DNA of 64,000 bases from a virus (IMGVR_UViG_3300017917_003742:1-64000), one strand, 5' to 3'; numbered from the stretch's first letter, positions 30,910 through 40,242 are shown. The notes: generated from the sequence alone by a model not told the origin. Translations and numbers: made by a program.

Positions 30910-32070
30910 ATGAGTCTTATTGATAAACTTAAAGAGTTAGGTGCAGTTTTTGTCGAAGAAACCATTAACGCCAATGATGGGAAATTCATTCTCGGAAAAG
31001 ACGCTACAGCTTATGAGGAATTTCTCTATGTGTTGAAGTATGGTAACATTCCATCAACATCTGATGTTGAATACAAGAAAAATCGCTTTGAAGAAGTGCT
31101 AAAATTCTTTATCAAAGAAAATTTCAAAGTTGGGTTTGTTCGTTCAACATACAATCGTTGGAGTGCAGAAACCGTCTTCTTGTTCAATGACAGCATCAAA
31201 ACTATCATTGAACTTGCTGATCGAAAAAACAATGATGTTATTCTCACCACAGACGAGGAATCGCAAAATGATGAGTATGCAACCATAACAATCTGTTATG
31301 ACCTTCAAAAAGGTGGAGAATTTGCAAATAAAGTTAAAGAAGAATTTTTCGCAAAGAAAGATTTATCCGACAGTGGCAAGATTCTTTTGTTTGAAAAGAC
31401 CGAATACAATGAGATGATTCTCACTCCTCACCCAATTAAGAACTATGATCTTGATTTGAGTGAAAACTACAACGACGACTTTCTTGATGTTCATGAAAAA
31501 ATCAAAGGATGGGCAGAAGATTTCAAGAGTCGCAACAATAAGCTTGTTCTTCTTCATGGTGTTCCCGGTAGTGGAAAAACCAATTATATCAAGTATATCT
31601 TGAACAATATCAAATCCTCCAAGAAGATTTATATTCCGCCATATCTTGTGAACAGCATGGCAGACCCAGCATTTTTTCCTGTTATCAAACGTGAAAAGGA
31701 AAGCATTCTCATCATTGAAGATGCAGAAAAGATTCTTATCAATCGTGAAGATTCCTCAGACAACAGTGTAATTTCAATCTTGTTGAACCTTTGTGATGGT
31801 ATCATGGCTGATGTATTGAACTTTAAAATCATCGCAACTTTCAACACAGACGAAGATAAAATTGATGCTGCATTAAAGAGAAAAGGACGCATGTTTTTGA
31901 AGTATAAGTTTGACTCTCTTTCCAAAGAGAAAACTAAGCACTTGTTCAATAAAATTTATGGTGCAGAACCACCTAAAGAACGTATGACTCTTGCCGAAAT
32001 CTACAACGACGAAAACGAATTTGGTGCGAAAAAAGAAGAGAAGAAATCTATCGGTTTCCTTAATGTATGA
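30910..32070 (+). CDS. AAA+ ATPase (Bcs1/FtsH-like AAA domain)
   Basis: A 386-residue protein. The N-terminal 190 residues are unrecognised. The C-terminal AAA domain has Walker A GVPGSGKT (217-224), Walker B ILIIED (266-271), sensor-1-like ATFNT (309-313) and KRKGRM with a candidate arginine finger (near 324-328). It resembles AAA proteins that remodel proteins rather than clamp loaders. A perfect consensus promoter suggests strong early expression. It sits within the glycosyltransferase cassette but is not a sugar enzyme, and overlaps the next gene by 4 bp. Confidence 0.8.
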   Translation: MSLIDKLKELGAVFVEETINANDGKFILGKDATAYEEFLYVLKYGNIPSTSDVEYKKNRFEEVLKFFIKENFKVGFVRSTYNRWSAETVFLFNDSIKTIIELADRKNNDVILTTDEESQNDEYATITICYDLQKGGEFANKVKEEFFAKKDLSDSGKILLFEKTEYNEMILTPHPIKNYDLDLSENYNDDFLDVHEKIKGWAEDFKSRNNKLVLLHGVPGSGKTNYIKYILNNIKSSKKIYIPPYLVNSMADPAFFPVIKREKESILIIEDAEKILINREDSSDNSVISILLNLCDGIMADVLNFKIIATFNTDEDKIDAALKRKGRMFLKYKFDSLSKEKTKHLFNKIYGAEPPKERMTLAEIYNDENEFGAKKEEKKSIGFLNV

Positions 32071-32837
32071 TCGGAATAGGAATAATTACATATGATCGTG
32101 AAGAAAAGTTCAATAGAGTATTAAGTTCTATTGAACTTTCTCGCGTCGGACATGTTGTTGCATTAAAAGACGGAGGAAAACCGCCTTATAAAGAACTGCC
32201 TTACTCTGATAAAAAAATTGAATATCACCAATTAGAGGATAATAAAGGAGTTGGAAAGTGCAAAAATATTATTTTAAATTATTTAACAAGTAAAGATTGT
32301 GAACATATTTTTTTACTAGAAGATGACTGTCTTGTAAAAGATAACAGTGTGTGGGACTATTGCATATCTTTCGCAGAAGAAAGTGGACTATTACATTTTA
32401 ACTGGAACGATTATCGTCATCCACGTTTTGCAACAGCAGAGTTTCATAAGCACAAGGCTGCACTTTGTCATAACACAGAAGCAAGTTTCTCTTACTTTCA
32501 TAAGAAATTCCTAGAAGACATTCGTTTTGATGAAAATTATATGAATGCATGGGAACATATAGACATCGAACTTCAAGGAGAAGCGAAAGGATTTCTACCT
32601 CCTTTTCGTTGGTTTGTTTCGCCATCAGATTTAAATTTATATCTTGAGGATATAGACACAAATGATTCTTCTATCACAAACAGGGAACATTATCATGAAC
32701 GTGTAATGAGTGGTCATCACTATTTTGAAAAAAAGTGGGGTAAAAAGGTCAACGAAATTCCAAGAGTAGACGGAAAATCCTTCTACGAAAAAATGAAACA
32801 AATTACAATAAAATATGCAAATCGCAATAGTAACTAA
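32067..32837 (+). CDS. GT2-like glycosyltransferase, paralogue of the 30032 gene
   Basis: A 256-residue GT-A protein. IGIITYDREEKF begins the fold, IFLLEDDCLV holds the acidic metal motif and LEDIDTNDSS repeats the C-terminal motif of the upstream paralogue. Several histidines (FHKHKAALCH) lie in the centre. The pair may act in sequence on the same glycan. It overlaps the next gene by 23 bp. Confidence 0.72.
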   Translation: MIGIGIITYDREEKFNRVLSSIELSRVGHVVALKDGGKPPYKELPYSDKKIEYHQLEDNKGVGKCKNIILNYLTSKDCEHIFLLEDDCLVKDNSVWDYCISFAEESGLLHFNWNDYRHPRFATAEFHKHKAALCHNTEASFSYFHKKFLEDIRFDENYMNAWEHIDIELQGEAKGFLPPFRWFVSPSDLNLYLEDIDTNDSSITNREHYHERVMSGHHYFEKKWGKKVNEIPRVDGKSFYEKMKQITIKYANRNSN

Positions 32838-33681
32838 TACCTTTAGAAAATATCATCGTCAAAATATAGCTTCTGAATCTTGGTTAAATCTAAAGAGATC
32901 GTTTCCTGATAATGTGCGTTTATACAATCTCCAATTCAAGGATGAGAAAACCACATTTGAAGATCATTACGAAGGTGTTGACACAGTTTTTTGTTTGGAT
33001 ACATCAAGTAAAACTTATATTAAAAATGCCTCAAAAAAACTTCCTGTAATATCAGAAATTATTTTTCGAGGTTTTGTTTATAGTAAATGTGATTATTTGA
33101 TATATGTAAATTCTGATGTTATTCTTCTTCCTAGATTAATAGAATATATTTTAACAGAAAAGCCTGATTGTATGGCAGGTCCAAGACTTGATATAGAGAA
33201 TGTTGATTCTTTTCAAAATATATTAGATGAGAAGGTCAAGCCAGTTCGAAATGAAATTGCAGGATACGACTTTTTTGTTTTCGAAAAGAGTTGGTTCGAG
33301 ACTTATAAGAAATATTTTGTTAGTAAGTTCTTGATTGGTAAACCTCTTTTTGACGTAGATTATGCAGGTCTTATGGTTCTCTTTGGAAAGAAATATCATA
33401 TCGCAAACGGTTATCCTGTTATGGCACTTCATATTCATCACGGAATTGATTCTGTAACAACAGATTGTGCCGAAAGGGATCATAATCAGAAAGTTCATGA
33501 TGAGAACGATTTGTTCAGAATAGCCAACAATGTGATGTTTTTTAACTTACAACATAACTTGTGTAAAAGAAAACCTTGGGGTGCCTTTTTACAACCGCAG
33601 GCTAATGAACAACAAATTCAGAAAAGTTTTTTTGATGTGATGAACATACATGTTGATAACCAGATTAAATACGTCGAATGA
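32815..33681 (+). CDS. Putative GT-A glycosyltransferase
   Basis: A 288-residue protein. IAIVTNTFRKYH at the start and YLIYVNSDVILLPRLIEY near residue 100 resemble the GT-A nucleotide-sugar strand and the S-D metal motif. A late His-rich region (ALHIHHGID) could complete the active site. The family is not certain, but the fold order and position in the sugar cassette support a transferase. Confidence 0.6.
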   Translation: MQIAIVTNTFRKYHRQNIASESWLNLKRSFPDNVRLYNLQFKDEKTTFEDHYEGVDTVFCLDTSSKTYIKNASKKLPVISEIIFRGFVYSKCDYLIYVNSDVILLPRLIEYILTEKPDCMAGPRLDIENVDSFQNILDEKVKPVRNEIAGYDFFVFEKSWFETYKKYFVSKFLIGKPLFDVDYAGLMVLFGKKYHIANGYPVMALHIHHGIDSVTTDCAERDHNQKVHDENDLFRIANNVMFFNLQHNLCKRKPWGAFLQPQANEQQIQKSFFDVMNIHVDNQIKYVE

Positions 33682-34316
33682 AAGTTTATACATTTTTTAC
33701 AGATAGTCATCGGAAACTTTTTGATATATTTGAAAAGAATTTTCCTTACTCAGAAGCAGAGTTAAACGTTAAGTGGTTTCCACAAGAATGCAAGACTGGA
33801 AGTTATATGGCCGAAGGTTGGACTTCTACAATGAGAAAGAAGGTAGAATATATTCTACAATCTTTGAAAGAGACGCCTGAGAACGAATGGTTCGTTCATT
33901 CAGACTGCGACATTGTTCTATTTCCCGGTTGGTCAGACATTCTTGAACGCAACAAGAACAAAGTTGATATGATGATTCAGAATGACTATACTATGCTTTG
34001 TGCAGGATTTTTCTTTTGTAAATCCAATGTCCAGACTAAATTACTTTGGGGAAGAGTTTTAAGAGACTTAGATAAGTTTGAGCATGACCAAATTGCTATG
34101 AATCATTTCATCAAACAAATGCCCGAATTAAAAGTTGGTGTTCTTCCAGATAGTTATTTCACTTATGGATATTTTAATAGGGAGAATTGGGTTGGACAAA
34201 AATTTCAAGTTCCTAATATAGATGATTTAAAAATGTTTCATGCTAACTGGACACAAGGAGTTGACAATAAGATGAAACTCTTGGAAGAAGTAATTAGACA
34301 GAAATGTTCAAAATAG
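33678..34316 (+). CDS. Nucleotide-diphospho-sugar transferase-like protein (GT77-type)
   Basis: A 212-residue protein. FVHSDCDIVLFPG carries a D-x-D-like metal motif, followed by MLCAGFFFCKS, an EHDQIAMN segment and FHANWTQG near the end. This order is characteristic of the nucleotide-diphospho-sugar transferase family that includes GT77-type arabinosyl/galactosyl transferases. It overlaps both neighbours (4 bp and 13 bp), so it belongs to a continuous translated unit. Confidence 0.7.
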   Translation: MKVYTFFTDSHRKLFDIFEKNFPYSEAELNVKWFPQECKTGSYMAEGWTSTMRKKVEYILQSLKETPENEWFVHSDCDIVLFPGWSDILERNKNKVDMMIQNDYTMLCAGFFFCKSNVQTKLLWGRVLRDLDKFEHDQIAMNHFIKQMPELKVGVLPDSYFTYGYFNRENWVGQKFQVPNIDDLKMFHANWTQGVDNKMKLLEEVIRQKCSK

Positions 34317-35125
34317 TAACAATATCTAAAAATGGTTTTGGAGAAGTTTCTGACGAAGTAAAAACAGAGCAGAACGTATTTGATCTTCTGGTAAAAAATA
34401 ATAAAATATTACCAGAAGATTTAGGTTATGTCGGAATACCTTTGGCTGATAATATAAACAATCGTGGAATAAGGTATACTCAGAGCTTAATAAACGATGT
34501 TCAGAACAAGTTTCCGAATTTTAAAAAAATATATATTTGTCAGCATATAAAAGTTAATGAGTTAAATTTTTACGACAACACTGTTTTCACTCCACATGTA
34601 CTAAATTCACAGAACCATTTGTGTATTCCTCATTATAATTCTGTGATAAAACAAGATGATTATATTGAACCGCAAAAAAGAAAATACAAGTTTTCATTTT
34701 TCGGTGCATTTAATTCACATATAACTCGTAAACAATTAGCAGTTTATAATACAGATGATACACCAGTCGTTGATACTGGAACATGGCATTATTATAAATC
34801 ACCGAATGATAAAGAGAAATTTAAAAAAGATTACGTAAACAATCTAACTAACACTGTTTTTAGTTTGTGTCCAGAAGGAACAGGAGTGTCAACAATTCGA
34901 CTTTTTGAATCTATGGCTTGTGGTTCAATACCAGTTCTTTTTAATGATGTTAAAGTACCAGAATGTATTAGAGAATATTGCATCTATTCTAAGATAGAAT
35001 CTCTTCAAGATGATTTAAAAAATATCGAAAATAAAATAGACGAATATTCAAAAAACTTATACAAAATTTATTGGGATAGACTAGAAAACGAAAAGATTCT
35101 AGAGTATATATTAGATAATGTGTAG
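34304..35125 (+). CDS. Exostosin/GT47-like glycosyltransferase
   Basis: A 273-residue GT-B-type protein. The C-terminal half has the exostosin signature SLCPEGTGVSTIRLFESMAC then GSIPVLFNDV, with an upstream KFSFFGAFNSHITRKQL segment. The minus-strand gene at 38275 has a similar signature and is probably a paralogue. It likely transfers a sugar from a nucleotide donor to the cassette's glycan. Confidence 0.72.
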   Translation: MFKIVTISKNGFGEVSDEVKTEQNVFDLLVKNNKILPEDLGYVGIPLADNINNRGIRYTQSLINDVQNKFPNFKKIYICQHIKVNELNFYDNTVFTPHVLNSQNHLCIPHYNSVIKQDDYIEPQKRKYKFSFFGAFNSHITRKQLAVYNTDDTPVVDTGTWHYYKSPNDKEKFKKDYVNNLTNTVFSLCPEGTGVSTIRLFESMACGSIPVLFNDVKVPECIREYCIYSKIESLQDDLKNIENKIDEYSKNLYKIYWDRLENEKILEYILDNV

Positions 35126-36434
35126 TTTTTTAGTAACTAATAAACAAATCGAAAATTTAGATCACGTAAATTATTATCTAAAATTCAGAGGTCCAGACCA
35201 TACAGAAATTGTAGAAGAAAATGGATGGACTATGATTCATAATTTACTGTCTATTACGGGAGATTTTACAAGTCAACCAATTTCACAGAACAATGTTTTT
35301 CTTATTTTTAATGGAGAAGTTTATAATTTTTTAGATAATAATAAAGATTATAAAAGCGATGCATATTTTATATTAGATGAATATTTTTCTAAAGGAGAAG
35401 ATTTTGTAAAAAATCTAGATGGAGAATTTGCACTCGTATTATTAGATTTTAATAAAAACGTGTTGTATTTCTCTAGTGATATTTTTTGTTCAAAACCTAT
35501 TTTCGTAGCTTCGGAAAACAAAAAGATAGGCATCGCTTCTTATAAATCATCTTTAGAAAGACTAGGATTTAATAATTTTCAGAGAGTAACTCCCAATACT
35601 CTTTATAAATTAGATATAACTAATTGGACCTTAACCCACAACAATATTCACGATTGGGAGTTGACTCAGAATATTGATTCTTACGATCTTTGGGAAGAAG
35701 CTTTTTTTCAATCATTAACTAAGAGAACTATCTTTACAAGAAATTCATTTCTTGTTCCTATGAGTAGTGGTTATGATAGCGGCTCTATCGTTTGTGGTTT
35801 GGTAAATTCTCCTAACAAAAAAGATTTTATAACGTATTCGTTTTTCGGAAACGAAGATCGTTCTATCATAGAATCAAGATTACAGAATCATGACAAGAAA
35901 TATTTTAGTAATAGTATAACAACTTCTCAGAAAAATGAAATTGTTGATCTTATGAAAGAGATTGTTGAGCCTTTTTATTATGGTCCTTCACCTCAGACTA
36001 AAACTCATGAGGGGTTTGATGATAAAGGTGCTATAGGTCTTTTTTATCTTCTTAAAGAAATGAAACAGAAGGAGAATATCAAGGTCCAATTATCAGGACA
36101 AGGTGGAGACGAAATAACAGGAAATTTATCAACATATGGTTTTAACACCAGAAACCCTAATCCTTGGCCGAATGATTTGAAGAGTGTGTTTCCTTGGGGA
36201 AACTTTTACTATGGCGCAAATTGGAGTTATCTGAACAAAGAAGAGTGTATAGCAGGAAGTCTTGGAATCGAAACACGCTATCCCCTCTTGGATAAGAAGG
36301 TTGTTCAGTCTTTTATTAATCTTACACCTGAATTTAAAAATAGGTTTTATAAAGCACCTTTAAGGAATTTCATGAGTAAATATAAGTTCCCATTCAAAGA
36401 AGAAAAGTTAGGATTTAATTTACAAATTATATGA
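35118..36434 (+). CDS. asnB: Asparagine synthase-like glutamine amidotransferase
   Basis: A 438-residue protein. The N-terminal class II glutaminase has the nucleophile Cys after Met (MCSF), RGPDHT and FNGEVYNF. The C-terminal synthetase has the pyrophosphate loop SSGYDSG (normally SGGLDS) and LSGQGGDEI. It is over 100 residues shorter than typical AsnB. In polysaccharide clusters such enzymes amidate a sugar acid or similar group, which fits this context better than amino-acid synthesis. It overlaps both neighbours. Confidence 0.82.
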   Translation: MCSFLVTNKQIENLDHVNYYLKFRGPDHTEIVEENGWTMIHNLLSITGDFTSQPISQNNVFLIFNGEVYNFLDNNKDYKSDAYFILDEYFSKGEDFVKNLDGEFALVLLDFNKNVLYFSSDIFCSKPIFVASENKKIGIASYKSSLERLGFNNFQRVTPNTLYKLDITNWTLTHNNIHDWELTQNIDSYDLWEEAFFQSLTKRTIFTRNSFLVPMSSGYDSGSIVCGLVNSPNKKDFITYSFFGNEDRSIIESRLQNHDKKYFSNSITTSQKNEIVDLMKEIVEPFYYGPSPQTKTHEGFDDKGAIGLFYLLKEMKQKENIKVQLSGQGGDEITGNLSTYGFNTRNPNPWPNDLKSVFPWGNFYYGANWSYLNKEECIAGSLGIETRYPLLDKKVVQSFINLTPEFKNRFYKAPLRNFMSKYKFPFKEEKLGFNLQII

Positions 36435-37018
36435 CAGAAATAACCAAACTAGGAACAGAATATGGTAAACACTATATTGACCTAAATTACATAAATAAAG
36501 ATTCTCTAGTATATTCATTTGGAATAGGAGAAGACATATCTTTTGATATGGAAATCATCAATCGAAAAGGGTGTACAATTCATGCTTTTGACCCTACACC
36601 AAAAAGTTTAAAATGGATAAAATCACAAAACCTACCTGATACTTTTAAATTTTATGAATATGGATTATCTAATATAGATGGAATATTATCATTTGAACCA
36701 CCACCAAATCCAGAATGGGTATCATATAAAGAGTCATCAAAAGGCGAATTCTCTTTTCCTGTCAAAAAATTAAGTACAATTCTAAAAGAATTGGGACATT
36801 CAAAAAGAATAGATTTTCTGAAATTAGATATTGAAGGTTCAGAATATTCTGTTATAGAAAACATTTTAAAAGAAAATCTAAATCCTTTTCAGATGAGCAT
36901 AGAATTTCACGGCGATCCTAAATACATAATATCTTGGGTCACTGAGAATAAACAGTTAAGAGATAGTTATCATGCATACGTATTTCCTGATAACGAGATT
37001 TACTTTTTTACAAAATAA
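36431..37018 (+). CDS. FkbM-family methyltransferase
   Basis: A 195-residue SAM-dependent methyltransferase. VYSFGIGEDISFD is the SAM-binding region, IHAFDPTPKSLKW the ribose-binding acidic strand and FLKLDIEGSEYSVI the FkbM signature. FkbM enzymes usually O-methylate sugars or related hydroxyls, so it probably decorates the glycan built by the neighbouring transferases. Confidence 0.82.
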   Translation: MTEITKLGTEYGKHYIDLNYINKDSLVYSFGIGEDISFDMEIINRKGCTIHAFDPTPKSLKWIKSQNLPDTFKFYEYGLSNIDGILSFEPPPNPEWVSYKESSKGEFSFPVKKLSTILKELGHSKRIDFLKLDIEGSEYSVIENILKENLNPFQMSIEFHGDPKYIISWVTENKQLRDSYHAYVFPDNEIYFFTK

Positions 37019-37021
37019 AAT

Positions 37022-37585
37022 ATGGAACATTATTACCAAAATATAGGCGAAAACTGGTTTAGTTATCAAGGACTTTATACAGAAATGGTTAAGAGATACG
37101 ACAATGCAAAATTTGTCGAGATTGGTTGTTGGAGAGGACGCAGTGCTTGTTATCTCGCTGTTGAAATTTTTAACAGCAACAAAAATATTCAATTGTATTG
37201 CGTTGATACTTGGGCAGGCAGTGAAGAACATAAAGACATGGACGTAATCAAGGATAATAAGTTATATGACGAATTTTTAGGTAATATTGAACCTGTAAAG
37301 CATATTATAACTCCTGTGCGAAACGCATCATTGGAAGCGGTAAAGTCTTTTGAAGATAATTACTTTGACTTTATATTCATTGATGCCTCCCATGACTATG
37401 AAAATGTTTTAGCAGATTTAAGAGCATGGTATCCAAAACTTAAAACTGGCGGATATTTTGCAGGTCATGATTATGGTAATACATGGACTGGTGTTAACAG
37501 AGCAGTTGACCAATGGTGTCAAGAAAACAACGTGAGATTAGAAATGTCTGGTCATCAATCATGTTGGGGATTAACTAAAAAATAA
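37022..37585 (+). CDS. Class I SAM methyltransferase (Methyltransf_24-like)
   Basis: A 187-residue protein. FVEIGCWRGRSACYLAVEI is motif I, YCVDTWAGSEEH motif II and FDFIFIDASHDYENVLADL the post-motif acidic loop; GGYFAGHDY follows. This is the common small-molecule methyltransferase type found in glycan and lipopolysaccharide gene sets. It lies 3 bp after the FkbM gene. Confidence 0.82.
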   Translation: MEHYYQNIGENWFSYQGLYTEMVKRYDNAKFVEIGCWRGRSACYLAVEIFNSNKNIQLYCVDTWAGSEEHKDMDVIKDNKLYDEFLGNIEPVKHIITPVRNASLEAVKSFEDNYFDFIFIDASHDYENVLADLRAWYPKLKTGGYFAGHDYGNTWTGVNRAVDQWCQENNVRLEMSGHQSCWGLTKK

Positions 37586-37586
37586 T

Positions 37587-38294
37587 ATGAAAACTGCTTT
37601 TTGTTTCTCAGGAGAATTAAGAAGCATAGACAAAACCTATCCGTTATTAAAGGAAAAAATAATGGATAGGTTTTCTAACTATGATATTTTTTATCATACT
37701 TGGAAAGATGATCCTGATTTAAATAAATTACATTATTTTGAAAATGACAATCATACGAAAAATATCATCGTAGAGAATCGAGTCACTTTAGATGAAAAAA
37801 AGTATAACAAACATCTAATAAACAATACCAAAGTTCAGCCTTTGTTAAGACAACTATATGGTCTTGAACAAGTAAACAACTTAAAAAAAGAACAAGAAAA
37901 ACAAAACGGATTTTCATATGATATTGTTTTTAGGATAAGACCAGATATTCTTGTGTGCAACAACACTTCGCTTGAAAAAGGTGTCGAGACTTGGGATATG
38001 AAAGATTATGTATATACCACAGACCATGATGATTACGGAGGTTACAATGATAAATTCTATTTTTCGAATTCTGTAAACATGGACATATTATCCAATAGAA
38101 GAGAACTTATGGATTATTACGTGAGTATCGGCGGTTTATTACATTATGAGAAATTTTTAAAATTTTCTATAGATTACTCTGGATTAAAATTATGTCGAAC
38201 TTCTATGTTGTTTACACTCCTACGAACAAACGGAAACTTCTCAGGACAATTAGAGGATAATAAATTTATAAAAATTAATTTAGATAACTCTTGA
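37587..38294 (+). CDS. Putative glycosyltransferase-like protein
   Basis: A 235-residue protein. FCFSGELRSIDKTYPLL at the start and YDIVFRIRPDILV near residue 110 recur in phage and bacterial proteins of glycan clusters that are thought to be transferases. NDKFYFSNS follows in the same order. No confirmed catalytic residues are visible. Its 3' end overlaps the convergent GT47-like gene by 20 bp. Confidence 0.55.
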   Translation: MKTAFCFSGELRSIDKTYPLLKEKIMDRFSNYDIFYHTWKDDPDLNKLHYFENDNHTKNIIVENRVTLDEKKYNKHLINNTKVQPLLRQLYGLEQVNNLKKEQEKQNGFSYDIVFRIRPDILVCNNTSLEKGVETWDMKDYVYTTDHDDYGGYNDKFYFSNSVNMDILSNRRELMDYYVSIGGLLHYEKFLKFSIDYSGLKLCRTSMLFTLLRTNGNFSGQLEDNKFIKINLDNS

Positions 38295-39171
38295 TGTTTT
38301 TCAAAAAACCGTGTGGAGAAAAATAAGTTTCCCATAATTCTCTATTACTTTTAAGATTGAAATTTTTACTTACAATAATTTCAGGTAACTTTTCTATATC
38401 ATCAAAATCTATTAGAATTATATGGTCGTTCCAATCTATAATGTTTTCTAATGGTAAAATCGTGTTTGTATTTATAACTACAGGAACGCGCCCAAAACAA
38501 AGAGATTCGTAAAAACGGTAAGAGAAATTACCGTTACCTCTCATACAAAAAGTATATTTATTTTGTATAATATTTGAATAGAATTCTCTTTTGGCTTTAA
38601 ATTTCGGAAGTTCTGGCGACCAAAAACCAGACCTAACTATTTTATTGACAGGAAACACTTTTTCGATTTTTTCTAAAGCTTCTTTTCTATTACTGTTGTA
38701 CACCCCACAAAACCCGATACTTTCGCTACATTCTTCCATAAAGATGCAATCATCAGATATTAGAGCAGGAAATACTCTTTCGTTTTCTAAAATATTAGAA
38801 CGTCCTACACTTGTTCTGAAAAGTATAAGATTGTCTGGTAATGTGAATTTTGATTCGTTGTCGTCATTATAAAAGGCGATTACTTTTTTATCATATTTTT
38901 TTGCATCTTGGCAAATTTCATTTATTCTTGAATCGTTAGGGTGGTATTTAAATGGAACACCCACATAGTCACAATTTTCAATGGTAGTTGATTTTATCGA
39001 ATTTTGTCCTGTGAAAAATAGTTTATTTAATAATCCATGATTCCAATAACCATGTGCATTTGTTATTTTTTCAAAAGCTATTTCATTTACAAATGGTATT
39101 GCCCATAATAATTCTGATGAACATACTAAATCATTTGGTGTTAGCCGTTTTAAATCTACATGAAGGTTCAT
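38275..39171 (-). CDS. Exostosin/GT47-like glycosyltransferase, minus strand
   Basis: A 298-residue protein. TFCMRGNGNFSYRFYESLCF followed by GRVPVVINTN matches the exostosin C-terminal signature and resembles the protein at 34304. It is the only minus-strand gene in this stretch. It is transcribed from one arm of a divergent promoter pair, opposite GDP-mannose epimerase, and its start lies 6 nt after a TAAGTA -10 box. Confidence 0.7.
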   Translation of the reverse strand: MNLHVDLKRLTPNDLVCSSELLWAIPFVNEIAFEKITNAHGYWNHGLLNKLFFTGQNSIKSTTIENCDYVGVPFKYHPNDSRINEICQDAKKYDKKVIAFYNDDNESKFTLPDNLILFRTSVGRSNILENERVFPALISDDCIFMEECSESIGFCGVYNSNRKEALEKIEKVFPVNKIVRSGFWSPELPKFKAKREFYSNIIQNKYTFCMRGNGNFSYRFYESLCFGRVPVVINTNTILPLENIIDWNDHIILIDFDDIEKLPEIIVSKNFNLKSNRELWETYFSPHGFLKNIKSYLN

Positions 39172-39177
39172 TTCTTT

Positions 39178-39237
39178 TACTTAAACGTAGATTCGTTTTT
39201 GTCAACAGTTGACATTCATAGCTCTTCTATGTATATA
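39178..39237. promoter_or_regulatory. Divergent promoters sharing a -35 palindrome
   Basis: TGTCAA-cag-TTGACA (39200-39214) places two perfect -35 boxes back to back with a 3-bp gap. The plus strand continues with 17 nt and TATATA (39232-39237), then 5 nt to the ATG at 39243. The minus strand continues with 16 nt and TAAGTA (39183-39178), then 6 nt to the ATG at 39171. Polymerase could not occupy both at once. Confidence 0.75.
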
Positions 39238-39242
39238 TTTTT

Positions 39243-40241
39243 ATGAGTCAAAAAACAGCTTTAGTGTTAGGTGCTGGTGGATTTATCGGAAACCACCTTG
39301 TTAATCGTTTAAAATCCGAAGGTTATTGGGTTCGTGGTGTTGATTTAAAATATCCTGAATATCAGTTTAGCAATTCAGATGATTTCATCATTGGTGATTT
39401 AAGAGATGTGTTTGTTGTAACAAAAGCTTTCTTTATACCAAAACAGACGGCTCCAAATGGCACAGGAATCTTTGATGAAGTGTATCAACTTGCTGCTGAT
39501 ATGGGTGGTGCTGGGTATATCTTTACTGGTGAGAATGATGCAAATGTAATGCACAACTCTGCTACTATTAATCTTAATGTTGCTGATGCAGCAGTTAAGT
39601 TTAATGCAGGCAAAGTGTTCTACTCGTCTTCTGCTTGTATGTATCCTGCATATAATCAAGAAGACCCTGAAAATCCAAACTGTGTTGAAAGTAGCGCATA
39701 TCCTGCTGCACCAGATAGTGAGTATGGTTGGGAGAAACTTTTCAGCGAAAGACTCTATCTTGCATACAACCGAAACTATGGTCTTGATGTTCGTATTGCA
39801 CGATTCCACAACATTTTTGGCCCACTAGGAACATGGCAAGGTGGTAAAGAAAAAGCTCCTGCTGCTATCTGTCGTAAAGTAATTTCCTCAACAGATGAAA
39901 TTGAAATTTGGGGCGATGGCGAACAAACACGTTCGTTCCTTTATATTGATGAATGTATTGAAGGTATTCGTCGTTTAATGAATGGTGATTTCCTTGGTCC
40001 TGTAAATCTTGGCAGTGAGGAAAGAGTTACAATCAATCAGCTTGTTGACATTGCTTGCTCTATTGAAGGTAAGAATCTCAAGAAAAAACACATCACTGGC
40101 CCAACAGGCGTTCGTGGAAGAAATTCTGATAACCGATTGATACAAGAAAAATTAGGTTGGGAGCCAAACTATCCTCTCGCAAAAGGTTTAGAAACAACTT
40201 ATCAGTGGATTAAATCACAAATGGAAACTAAATATATTTGA
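39243..40241 (+). CDS. GDP-mannose 3,5-epimerase-like protein
   Basis: A 332-residue extended SDR. LVLGAGGFIGNHLV is the NAD-binding motif, LAADMGGAGYIF and SSSACMYP the active-site strands, YGWEKLFSER the catalytic Y-x-x-x-K and NIFGPLGTWQGGKEKAPAA the epimerase signature. The motif set is very close to plant GME, which converts GDP-D-mannose to GDP-L-galactose or GDP-L-gulose. It could supply an L-sugar to the neighbouring transferases. It has its own promoter and a leaderless start. Confidence 0.88.
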   Translation: MSQKTALVLGAGGFIGNHLVNRLKSEGYWVRGVDLKYPEYQFSNSDDFIIGDLRDVFVVTKAFFIPKQTAPNGTGIFDEVYQLAADMGGAGYIFTGENDANVMHNSATINLNVADAAVKFNAGKVFYSSSACMYPAYNQEDPENPNCVESSAYPAAPDSEYGWEKLFSERLYLAYNRNYGLDVRIARFHNIFGPLGTWQGGKEKAPAAICRKVISSTDEIEIWGDGEQTRSFLYIDECIEGIRRLMNGDFLGPVNLGSEERVTINQLVDIACSIEGKNLKKKHITGPTGVRGRNSDNRLIQEKLGWEPNYPLAKGLETTYQWIKSQMETKYI

Positions 40242-40242
40242 T

